Assembly: GCA_003667245.1 (NCBI GenBank)
Contig: RCNN01000262.1
Coordinates: 1 to 32,531, forward strand
Length of the DNA stretch: 32,531 nt
Direction: 5' to 3'
Source of the DNA: Heterostelium multicystogenum
Taxonomy: Eukaryota; Evosea; Eumycetozoa; Acytosteliales; Acytosteliaceae
The notes beneath the pieces are model-generated. The model worked only from the letters and a program-made list of their open reading frames with translations. It ran no database searches and was not told where the DNA came from. A program made the position numbers and the translations under genes. Positions 1-9,896 of the stretch are shown here, in pieces; positions within the stretch are counted from its first letter, which is position 1; each line of letters begins with the position of its first letter.

Positions 1-2188
1 TTAGCTTTTAGGATTATGTTCCATGTACAAATCTCAAAGCGGAGGCATTAGGAATGATATCACCAATTCCTATAGAGAAGCCGTGATTTTAACAACCAGT
101 GATTTACCATAGTCTGAGTCTGGTCGATGAAAAGACGACACTTATCATAGCTTGCAATCATTCATTGTAACATGTATAAGACCACCATTCACTGTACCCA
201 ATGTTCGCTTACAAAGTATACCAACAATCAACTCACCTCGGTCTATAATAACAGTTGTATCAGAGGACATCTCCGATCTTTCGTAGCTATTGTCAAAAGA
301 GTAACTGTATCGTTGAAGATTGATATTGGGTATGAGGAGAGTAAAAAGCTGTTTACCTGTCCATAGTTTCTTGGTTTCCAGATGGCAGGTGGTGGGATTA
401 TTCCATTCCATGATGGAATCCACATGAGAATATTCATCATGAGATCTCTTTCAATAATGTATCCCTCTTTGTAATCAGACTGCTACCAAGCAAAGCATCC
501 TGTAGAATCCCAATTGATGGTCTATTTGATTGAGCAGAAACCAATTTGACTTGACACCATCATTAACTCAGATATCTCGGCTTTTTGTCTCAAGTGATTG
601 AGGTACGTGAAGATTCATTTTCATCTCCATCAAAGTTAGCATGGTAAGGTGAAGATACAGAGGATTAAGTCGAAATGTTGAATATGGCATTACTTTGATT
701 CGGTGGCCCATCATAGACAACTTTTGGAGGGAAGGTTGACGATTGAGAATGACAATATCACCATCCTGAATATGGCGCTCAACTTGGTATCCACACTCTA
801 AATGAATATCGCTTGGGTTTCTTAAATAATTAAGATCGATCCATGTTCCATCTTCTCGGATTATATATTTTGCTCCAGGATGATGGTTTGGTCCGTTTAG
901 AACCAACTCACGAATACGATCTATATTGAACGGTGTAATTGTCTCGGGAAAAGTCAGATTAAGAGCAACAGACCGAGGAATACCAACCTGATCAATAGAC
1001 AGATTGGGATCAACTGTAATGACCGTCCTAGCTGAGAAATCAACACATTTGCCCATGAGATTAGCTCTGACTCTACCAGCTTTTCCATTTAATCGCTGAT
1101 AGATAGATTGGAGCTTCTTGGTCGATTTAGGTAAGCCTATCGCTTCACTGTCAAAATAAGATGCGATCTGGTATTGGAGAAATTGAGTTGCCTCAGCTAT
1201 GATATATTCTGGGGAACATTTCTTTAGCTGCTTCAAGAGCTCCTGATTTGCCTTTACAATATCGGAAAGTTTGTAAGTCAGATCATCTTCAACTCTAAAG
1301 TCAGTATTTATCATCTTTGTCGGACGAACTGATGGTGGAGGAACCGATAGTACTGAGATGATCATCCACTCGGGGCGAAACCACTGTGGACTAAGCCCTA
1401 ATAATTGGACATCATTATCAGTAATTCTCTCTAATATCCTGTATGCATCTTCTGCAAACAAGACTGTTTTCTTCCTCTCATTAGCTACTGCAGCCTCCAA
1501 ATCATCGAACTCTATTTCCAAGTGTAGCCCTTTCTTAGTCTTTTTTGGTTGAATTTTACTGCAACCAAAATTCACATCACAAACATATTTACTCTTACAA
1601 ATATCCACAATTTCGTTTAATCTACTTTGGGATCCTTGATATTCTTTAATCTACTTTGATTCTTATCCTCCTGTTGTAATTTTTATTAATCATGTTAGTA
1701 GCCGTTTTATTCTTATGCCAACTCTTTTCCTTGTAGCTACATACATCAAGATTTATCAATAGCTTGGAGCAATTGAAGCATACACACTTAAGTATTTCTT
1801 TAGAACTGTATTGATAAATCCAATATGATACACTGGTTTGGCAAGTACTATATGTCCGAAATGACCTGGGCATTTGGAGATTGATTCATCACAAGTTAGA
1901 CAGGTTTGTGTTTTATCGATGGGTCCCATGCATAGATCGAGCAAACCACCAGGCTTAGGTTGATTTGCATTTTCATAGGTATCTGGATGCTGAACCAATA
2001 CCACCGATAGCTCTTTCTACATTCATTAAATACATCACACTCAGTCAGTCAAATCTTTATTAATAGAATGATGATGAATTGTTAGATAGACGATTGTAGT
2101 CACTTACAATCTCCTCGGGACTCATAATACCAAACTGTAACTTCTTTACAGTCTTAAATTTACTCGCTAAATGATGTGGAAAAGACAT
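1..2188 (-). CDS. rpb1: RNA polymerase II largest subunit, N-terminal part (partial, frameshifted)
   Basis: Catalytic largest subunit of nuclear RNA polymerase II. The start at 2188 opens a 27-codon exon (2108-2188) ending LQFGIMSPEEI, the conserved Rpb1 N-terminus. Introns: 2017-2107 (GTAAGT..TAG) and 1671-1744 (GTATGT..CAG). Exon 2 carries the clamp zinc motif (CLTC, then CPGHFGH) and CVCFNCSKLL. Exon 3 holds RVRANLMGKCVDFSARTVI, NRQPSLQKLSMMGHRIKVMP and NLHVPQSLETK. Further 3', WTGKQLFTLLIPNINL and TQTMVNHWLL follow, and the gene leaves the window. About ten single-base breaks (near 1797, 1637, 672, 619, 581, 541, 454, 372, 152, 88, 40) move the homology between frames. The metal-A loop NADFDGD reads HANFDGD (634-648), losing the first Asp. 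A decayed duplicate would explain this, but the breaks cluster at the window edge, so sequence error is my preferred reading. The family assignment is firm; intactness is not. Confidence 0.88.
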
Positions 2189-2525
2189 CTAAGATGATCT
2201 AAATGATATCAGATAAATCAAACACGAAACTAATGAACTTAAAAGTAGATGATTACAACTTGATCAATATTAAATACCTATGACTATTGCATAACCATAT
2301 TCCTATGTAAGAACAAAGAGATATAAGATAGAGAAATATGGTCATCTGATGTTTAACTTTAAATGGGACCAAACCAATAAATATTGAGAATTTTCATAAG
2401 GTGGAATTTATAGAAATTGGAATTGCTTGGTTTCCAGTGAAACCTAGGACATGATGATTGGAAAATGTAGCTCTGAATCTGAGAAAACTAAATTTACTTT
2501 ATTGATTATATTATTATTATTATTA
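2189..2525. other. Intergenic: purD 3' end and rpb1 promoter
   Basis: AT-rich spacer between the purD stop and the rpb1 start, both on the minus strand. An (ATT)n tract lies at about 2509-2531, at the purD stop. No open frame of note. Confidence 0.6.
2498..2503 (-). terminator. Candidate poly(A) signal AATAAA for purD
   Basis: AATAAA on the minus strand about 23 nt beyond the purD stop codon. Position and sequence fit a eukaryotic polyadenylation signal, but the motif is common in AT-rich DNA. Confidence 0.35.
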
Positions 2526-5029
2526 TTATTGGTAGATGACCAATGGTTTAGAATTTGGATCGTCGGAGGCAGTAATGGTTCCAATTTGATATACAGTTTC
2601 GTTGTTTTGTTTGAGGATTTCGGTGATGGATTGGACTTTGTCGGCTTCGACAATGACAATCATACCAAGACCACAGTTGAAGGTCCTCAGGAGTTCCAAT
2701 TGCTCCATCTTACCCAATGTTGTTCAACCATTGGAATACTGGAAGAATCTCCCAGCTGTTGAGCTTGACTGTAGCGTTCATACCGTTTGGAAGGACACGT
2801 GGAAGATTCTCGGTGATACCTCCACCAGTGATGTGTGCCAAACCATTGATTCCACCGGCCTTGATAGCACTCAGGCATGAGAGAACATAGAGACGTGTTG
2901 GAGTGAGAAGTGCTTGACCCAAAGTCTTGGAGCTGTCGAATGGAGCTGGCAAATCATATACAGATCCATTTGGATTGACCAAAACCGGATTTCTTTTCTA
3001 CGAGGTAACGGACCAAAGAGTAACCGTTGGAGTGGACACCAGACGATGCCAAACCCAAGAGTACGTCTCCTGGCTTAATATTTCTTGGGAGCATTTGGCT
3101 ACGCTCAACTGCACCAACAGCAAAACCAGCCAAATCGTATTCTCCATCTCGGTACATACCTGGCATCTCAGCGGTTTCACCACCGATCAAAGCGCAACCT
3201 GATCCACTGCATCCCTTGGCAATACCTCCAATGACTTGAGTGGCAACATCAACGTGGATACGACCAGTTGCAAAGTAGTCGAGGAAGAAAAGTGGCTCGG
3301 CACCTTGTACAAGAACATCGTTTACGCACATTGCGACCAAATCAATACCGATATTGTCGTGAATACCAATTTCTTGAGCAATCTTAAGCTTGGTTCCAAC
3401 ACCATCTGTTCCTGAAACAAGAATTGGATCTACAAAACCAGCTGCCTTTGTATCGAAAAGAGCACCAAATCCACCCAAGTCACTGACACAACCCTTACGA
3501 GTGGTAGCCTTGGCCAATGGTGCAATGTTGTCAACGACTGCATCTCCACGCTCAATGTCGACACCTGATTCGCTGTAGGATACTGCCTTGTTGTTTAATT
3601 GACTAGCAAGATAACGTTGTGCCTTGCGACCAATGTCACGACGGAACTGACGTCCTTGGAAGTCGATGGTATCATTTGCCTTGTATGCCAACTGAATGGC
3701 TGTTTCTAACTCTGCATTTACGCTGGTTGCTGACAAAACACGTCCACCGGAAGTGACCAATTTTCCATTGACCAAAGCTGTACCTGCTTGGAAGATCATC
3801 TTGTCGTCACTGAATGTTGTGTTTCCGAGACCACTGATTTCACGACCCTTTGGATATGAATCTGGATATCCCTCAGATGCTGAGACAATGGTGACGGCAT
3901 ATGCTTGTTTCCAGTTTACTTTGATAGAGTCGAGTGAACCTTCGCAACAGGCATCGATAATATCAATTAAATCAGTGTCCAACAATGGGAGGACAACTTG
4001 AGTCTCTGGGTCACCCATACGGCAGTTGAATTCGAGGACATTGATGACTCCGCTTGGTGAGACCATCAAACCAGCGAACAATACACCAACAAATGGACGA
4101 CCTTCACGACGCATTCCGTCGACGGTTGGCTTGATAACAGTATCGAGAATACGGTCCATTGTTGGACCGAATCCAGTACGTGAGGCGATTGAACGATCGG
4201 TAACAAATGGAGCTGGGGCATATGCACCCATTCCACCAGTATTTGGTCCTTTGTCATCGTCGAAAATACGCTTGTGATCTTGTGCTGCTGGCATTACAAC
4301 TACTGAATAACCATCTGAAAATGCCATAACAGATGCCTCCTCACCGTCTAGGAACTCTTCAATTACAACCTCATCACCAGCGGCACCAAACTCACGGTCG
4401 ACCAACACACGCTTCACAGCAGCTTTGGCTTCCTCTTTGTTGGTTGGGATCAAGACACCCTTACCAGCGGCGCATCCACTGGCTTTAACAACAACGTTGA
4501 AGTCTACTTGATCGATATACTGGGTGGCAGCACCAAACTGGTTGGCACCGACGAAGGTTCTGTAGCGGGCAGTTGGGATGTTGTGACGTGCCATGAAATC
4601 CTTGCAAAATACTTTGGATCCTTCGATTTCGGCAGCCTTTTGGCTTGGTCCGAAAAACACGGATACCGCGACGTCTAAGACCGTTGGCAATACCATCGAC
4701 AAGTGGTACCTCTGGTCCGACAACAACTAAATCTACACCCAAACGATTGGCAGCCTCACCAACAGCCTCGGCAGTAACAGCAACATCTGACAAGTTAACA
4801 ATACGATCTCCCGAAGTCGAAGCACTTCCATTTCCGGGCACCATATATACTTTTTCAACTTTAGATGATTCTAATAACTTCCTATAGTAATCCAATCAAC
4901 CACCCCTGAATTGTTAACAACGATTCTAAACGATTCTAAACGATTCTAAACGAAAACTATAACGACTACTTACCATGCGATAGCATGCTCTCTCGAACCT
5001 GAACCAATAACAATTACTTTATTTGACAT
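2526..5029 (-). CDS. purD: Bifunctional purine synthesis protein PurD-PurM (GAR synthetase / AIR synthetase)
   Basis: Catalyses steps 2 and 5 of de novo IMP synthesis in the cytosol: phosphoribosylamine + glycine to GAR, and FGAM to AIR. Exon 1 (4974-5029) encodes [14 protein letters not shown]; the intron 4882-4973 splits the Trp codon; exon 2 resumes [12 protein letters not shown]. The GARS half (about residues 1-430) shows [15 protein letters not shown], the ATP-grasp segments [10 protein letters not shown] and [16 protein letters not shown], and [15 protein letters not shown]. The AIRS half shows [60 protein letters not shown] and [11 protein letters not shown]. There is no PurN transformylase domain, unlike the animal trifunctional enzyme and like yeast ADE5,7. 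Total is about 803 aa, normal for the fusion. Three one-base breaks lie near 4653-4657 (A5 run), 2981-2984 and 2713-2715. Confidence 0.95.
4919..4954. repeat. 10-bp tandem repeat inside the purD intron
   Basis: The unit ACGATTCTAA is repeated about 3.4 times without mismatch. It lies inside intron 4882-4973, upstream of the 3' splice site. Confidence 0.85.
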
Positions 5030-5796
5030 TTTATTTATATATCTGTATTATATTATATGTATGTATATTTAGATTTTGTATATATATATATATAATATCT
5101 ATTGATTCGATCAAATAATATATATCTATATCTATGTATGATGATGATCGATCGAATACCACGAATTGAGAATTCTAAATTTAGAATTATTAACAAATAA
5201 CGATGTAATACAACAATAATAATAATAATGTAGTTAGTTAGTTAGTGGATGGTGGTAATTAGACAACAAGCTAAGGTATCAATTACTTGTTTGATATTGT
5301 TGTTAGTTAAAATGGGAGATTTAAATTAAAAAAAAAGTATGTATGTCTGTGTGTATGTATTTATGCAAGCGTGAATGCATTACAATTTAATGTCAAAATT
5401 GGAGCAATTTACCGCACCACTCCTCGTTCGTTTCATTACATTTCATGTCGATTTTCGTGTCATGGAATTTAAAAAATAGTGTGGTTTTTTTTTTTTATAT
5501 TAAGGCTTCATTTGTTTCCGATATTTTTCGGACCGGGATAGCATTTAATTATCATCCAACGTATTGTTGTTTGTTGATTTTTGTTTTTTGTTTTTGTATT
5601 ACTTGGGTTGTCAACGAACAATTGTTTATCTAAATAATAATAATAATAATGTAAAATTAATTAATAATAATAATACTTGAATTGATCTTCTAATGACTTA
5701 CTTAATATTCATTGTATCATTCATTGTTTTTCTGGTAAGGGGATGTGTTCCTCTAATTCTAATTATAAAACATGTTGATGTGATTATGATTAATTA
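5030..5796. other. Intergenic: purD promoter and 3' flank of the oxidoreductase gene
   Basis: Holds a (TA)n tract at 5079-5094, a (TAGT)n run near 5232-5245, a T12 run at 5485-5496 and (AAT)n near 5634-5650. A 62-codon plus-strand frame at 5445-5633 is Phe-rich, low complexity and unconvincing. A TATA-like stretch plus oligo-T upstream of the purD start fits dictyostelid promoters. Confidence 0.5.
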
Positions 5797-7322
5797 TTAC
5801 TGTGAGGAATGACCTATTTGTCTTCTTTCTACCCATTGTTTCATGTTGTCTATCTCTTTACGGAGTGCAATATTGAATTCATTGTTATCTACAAGTTTAC
5901 CAAATAGTCGCTTCTCTTTGGAATAGGCTTCGATTGGGTCACTGGATGAAAGCAGCTTGTGACCTTCGTCTGGAATCATACAACCGTCACGATAGCTGAA
6001 TGGAAGTTGATTATTGTGCCACTTCATGAAGAATAGATAGTAGAGTGCTGTGACTCTGATTGTGGCAGTTGGGTCTATTCCTTTCTCATAGCAACGGAGA
6101 ATCGTTGGTACAAAGAAACCTGGAATCTTTGTCCAACCATCACCGCTGACACGTTGATTAGTGTCTGCAATATAAGGATTACTGAATCTGTCCAACACTA
6201 TATCACGGTATTTCTCCAGGTCAAGTGGGCTCGACTCGAGTTTCAGGAGTGGAATGATGTCTGAAGTAACGTAGTCATAAGCGAACTTGTGGATATCCTT
6301 GTCAGTGATATCTTCATTGATGTAGGTGAGTCCGATCAATGTTCCTGCCCAGGCACAGAGAGCATGTGTGGAGTTCAATATCTTAATCTTGGCATCTTCA
6401 TATGGCTCCACTGCCTTCACCATCTCAACTCCAACTTTCTCGAGTGGGGGACGACCATCACTTAAAAGTATCTTCAATCACCCACTGAATAAATGACTCT
6501 GACATAACTGGAATCTTATCTTCGAAACCAAGATTCTGTTTTGGACACGTTTGATCAATTCCTCACATGGATGTGGTGTAATTCTGTCTACCATAGTATT
6601 TGGACAGTGGACGTTTTTCTCAACCCAGATACCAAATCTTTGGATCCAGCTTTCTCGAGGAACTCCATCAAGCATCTCTTCATCATAGATCCATTGTGTC
6701 GTACATTATCACAACTCAAGAGAGTGAGTGGCTCATTGGTTGAATATCTTCCTTTCAAAATTGAATGAATTGCACCATAAATAGTCTTGGTTCCACCAGC
6801 CAAATCTGCCATAATATCAGGATGATCATATTTAATATCAAGGTGCACATCATCTATAAGAGACAGAAATATACCAAAAAAAGACAATCGATTGAGGTGT
6901 TAGCCTGTGATATTTGCTGAGGATTTATAAAGATACTTACGGTAATAACCACTTTCAGTAACAGTAAAGGAAATTACTTTTGTCTCTGGAAGACTTCCTT
7001 GTTCAATGAGGAATTTACAATCCTTTTGATATGGCAATACCTTTTTAATGGAGGTAATGACTTGATAGGAACGCTCACCCTTTGGAGTAACAGTTTCCAA
7101 AGTGTATTTCTGGTGCTGAACATCAAGCTGGATGAGCATCGCCTCAGTGTCATCTCTAATGTTTCCGAGGGCAATACACCAATTCTCACCAAGATCTATC
7201 AATCTCTGGAGGTAGACTGCCTGGTGAGCTCTGTGAAATGAGCCAGCACCAATGTGCATCCACACCGACTGCTCACCATAGTATCTATTATGAATCTCAG
7301 AGCTAATGCTATTACTTGACAT
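5797..7322 (-). CDS. Mannitol dehydrogenase / fructuronate reductase family oxidoreductase
   Basis: NAD(P)-dependent polyol or uronate oxidoreductase of the long-chain mannitol dehydrogenase family; the exact substrate cannot be read from sequence. I start at the ATG at 7322 ([10 protein letters not shown]), not at an upstream GTG. Exon 1 is 6941-7322, intron 6854-6940 (GTAAGT..TAG), exon 2 5797-6853, about 479 aa, normal for the family. The Rossmann half has [27 protein letters not shown] and [11 protein letters not shown]; then comes [11 protein letters not shown]. The C-terminal half carries [13 protein letters not shown], matching the catalytic K-x4-N-x2-H of mannitol 2-dehydrogenases. 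Frame breaks lie near 6634, ~6535 and ~6470. The family is best known from bacteria and fungi, so ancient lateral transfer is possible; the intron shows it is settled in this genome. Confidence 0.9.
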
Positions 7323-8109
7323 ATCTAACACTAAACAATAATAATTATAACAATAATAATTATAAGAATGATAATAATTATAATAATAATAATAATTTAT
7401 ATATCTAGATTATTAATATTTATAATTATATTTATAACTAATAACTTGAATAAAAAAAATCTAATGACAGCACTCTCTGAGGTGAAAGTGCTTATGCTCC
7501 TCCTCTTCTCTGCTCTGCCCTGCTGCAGGTGATAAACATAATTAACTGCAAAGCACCACTCAAACAACAACATAACATAACAACTGTACACACAACTCAC
7601 TCCACTGTGTTTGGTTATTTTGTGAACTTAAACATGTTTTGTGGAGTTTGTGGAATCTTAACTTACTCTGACCACCAACATGTTGTTTAAAAGTATCTTT
7701 CCCCCACAAAACTTCACCACCTAAAAAATATTCATCATAATTTATTTCCTTTTTTGATTTTTAATATTTATTTTTAAGATTTTCTTGAAGATGCATCTTC
7801 AAGATTTACTTTTACTTTAAATTGTTTTTATAAATAGAATATTAGCTACGTCGGGTGTTAATATTTGTTTGCCAATATATTGTTTCTTTTTCTCTTCATT
7901 TTCTCTTCTTTGTTGTTCTGCTCTACTCTTTGTTGGGCTCGGGCTATAATATATATATATATTATAATTAGAGTTGGTTTAGCAATTTTAAATTCAAACA
8001 TTGTCATCATATCTAACTACACACATTGCTGTTTTGCATAACCCTTTGCTGTATTGTTTTGATTGACTCTTCACTCATTCTTGCTATTGTTTGTTTAACT
8101 TATATTTAT
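7323..8109. other. Intergenic: oxidoreductase promoter and 3' flank of the ankyrin-type gene
   Basis: Contains (AAT)n/(ATT)n at about 7340-7400, a GC-richer pyrimidine patch around 7495-7530 and a 22-bp perfect TA-rich palindrome at 7945-7966. No convincing coding frame; the minus-strand 67-codon frame at 7397-7600 looks like chance. Confidence 0.5.
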
Positions 8110-9381
8110 TTATTGGTTGAGTAAGTTTAATGATAAAAGATAAGATTCCTTAGCAGGGTCTTGTAGGTCTTTGAAAACATCTGGTAAGGCTCTGGCAATG
8201 ACAAATTTGTTTGCGATGCTCACAAAATAGACTACGGATTCCAATGAAGCTTTGAGGATCGTTTCTTTATCAAGTAGACCATATTGGACGAATTCGAGGT
8301 TATTGTTTTTCAATCTTTGGAGGAGTGCTTGTGCCTCTTGAATATAATTGAATTGGATGCAATAAACAATAATGTGTGAAACCAAAACATTGGTTTCCTG
8401 AATGTAGGAGTAGGTCTTTTTTAGAATTGGTACATTGGTATACAGATTCAAGATTTTTAGGAAATGGTCGCGACTCTTATGAGTCTTAACAATATCTAAT
8501 AATATTCTCCAATCCGGTGTTATCAACTTCTTTTCAAAAAAGTAAGATTGGATCTCCGCAGGATAGTAGGAAATTGTCTTAACACGGAAATTGTCACAAT
8601 GGTTCTCGTGGAGAAACTTTGCGACTTCTAAGGAACGAGATACACCAAGTCCATTGAAAGAACGTCGTGGAGGTTTAAATCCTTGAAGAGAACCATATTT
8701 ATATATGTATTGGTCTCTTAGTACCTCATCTTGTATATCCATCTCTGCATAAATCGTTTGGATTGCTTGTAAGTTGCCATTTTCAGAGAACTTAGTGACT
8801 GCTCTTGCAGACCAATAACGATTTCTGTTTATTTGATTCAAAAGATACTCGAACATTAGTTTGTTATTTTTACTTGCAGCCTTTTCTGCTATCTTTCCGA
8901 TGAGTCCTGTACTGAGTATTCGACTGGATATGATCCTCTCAACTATTGATAAGTGACCATTCAAGGACGCATACTTCAAAGCTTTTCCGGTGAAACTCAA
9001 TCTGTTCTCGAATATGTAGTTGATAATAGCCGGCTCACATTTGATAAAGGCTGTGTCGATCGTTGACTTTTCAAAGAATTTACCAAATTTATTTCTGATA
9101 CACAGGAAATCAGACAAAGAACAGACGAACTTACAAAATGCTCTTAGACCACCTGCGTCATCATGGAAGTAATAAGGACATATCAGGCCTCTATTTACTT
9201 TTTCTATAAACAATGAGATATATCCATTGTTGGCTATCCAATGTGGATCACACTCTTGATAATTGATAGCCTTTACGTTCAACTCTTGATGGATGAATCT
9301 TATCTGATCAAATATACATTTTCGGATGACAACATTATTGATCAGATATATAAATAAATTATCACGATCTATTGATGACAT
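8110..9381 (-). CDS. Dictyostelid ankyrin-type helical-repeat protein
   Basis: Single-exon gene of 423 aa with no frame break; clean ATG at 9381 and TAA at 8110. The N-terminus (NLFIYLINNVVIRKCIFDQI, then RFIHQ) is the leader I associate with the large dictyostelid-specific ankyrin-like family. Degenerate helix-turn-helix repeats follow: LKYASLNGHLSIVERIISS (about residue 138), AEKAASKNNKLMFEYLLNQ, AVTKFSENGNLQAIQTIYAE, and VAKFLHEN. No signal peptide or membrane helix is visible, so it is probably intracellular and may bind other proteins; its function is unknown. These families expand lineage-specifically by duplication, which could explain the absence of a clear one-to-one relative. Confidence 0.75.
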   Translation of the reverse strand: MSSIDRDNLFIYLINNVVIRKCIFDQIRFIHQELNVKAINYQECDPHWIANNGYISLFIEKVNRGLICPYYFHDDAGGLRAFCKFVCSLSDFLCIRNKFGKFFEKSTIDTAFIKCEPAIINYIFENRLSFTGKALKYASLNGHLSIVERIISSRILSTGLIGKIAEKAASKNNKLMFEYLLNQINRNRYWSARAVTKFSENGNLQAIQTIYAEMDIQDEVLRDQYIYKYGSLQGFKPPRRSFNGLGVSRSLEVAKFLHENHCDNFRVKTISYYPAEIQSYFFEKKLITPDWRILLDIVKTHKSRDHFLKILNLYTNVPILKKTYSYIQETNVLVSHIIVYCIQFNYIQEAQALLQRLKNNNLEFVQYGLLDKETILKASLESVVYFVSIANKFVIARALPDVFKDLQDPAKESYLLSLNLLNQ

Positions 9382-9896
9382 TGTATTAGTATAAATTAGA
9401 CATATTTACACTGATCATGGATCTTGCGCTCTTTGGCTCCATGAAACAAAGTTAGAATTATTTTGGAAAAGAGGGAATATTGGGTGTAAAATAAAAGTAA
9501 AAAGAAATATTAGGGGGTTGAACAACCAGATATTAGTATGTGGTTGGTAGATATTAAAATTATCATAGCTAAGATTGATCTGGGTCATATGACTATAGAC
9601 AGTTATCAAGTTAGCTAGACATAAGTATCGATGGAGTTGGTTGTCAAGTAGTGTTTGAACTCTGTTAAGTTTGCTGAGTAGTTCTTCGACCAAAAGTTGT
9701 AGATACGCTCGATATTAGACTGGTCCTGAGCCTCAAGCTCAGAGAAGATAGATTTAAAAGTTTAACAACAAAGATGATGATAAATAAATATACATTTTAC
9801 AAAAGTAAAAAAAGGGAATTTTGAATTGTACTTTTTGAATTTACAATTCAAAATACTACATAGGTTTTTAGTCCAAAAAATTGAACTGACAGTGTG
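9382..9896. other. Divergent intergenic region between the ankyrin-type gene and ORC1
   Basis: Carries the promoters of both flanking genes, which point away from each other, and the possible coding remnant at 9615-9761. Sequence near the ORC1 start (9780-9890) is AT-rich with A-runs. Confidence 0.5.
9615..9761 (-). pseudogene. Possible gene remnant, 48 codons, unrecognised
   Basis: An open minus-strand stretch with no start codon, bounded upstream by TAA at 9762-9764 and ending at TAG 9615-9617. It reads FSELEAQDQSNIERIYNFW followed by SANLTEFKHYLTTNSIDTYV. Codon choice (GAG, CGT, ATC, TAC, AAC, AAG) resembles the true genes here, unlike the surrounding DNA. I do not recognise the protein. 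It could be the last exon of a lost gene or a relic of the neighbouring repeat-protein family. An overlapping 92-codon frame (9415-9693) has less coding-like composition. Confidence 0.3.

Noticed and set aside
1..2188. Calling rpb1 a firm pseudogene
   Set aside because: Breaks concentrate at the window edge and match the error pattern seen in other essential genes, so decay is not demonstrated.
5445..5633. 62-codon plus-strand frame upstream of purD
   Set aside because: Phe-rich low-complexity translation in an AT-rich promoter region.
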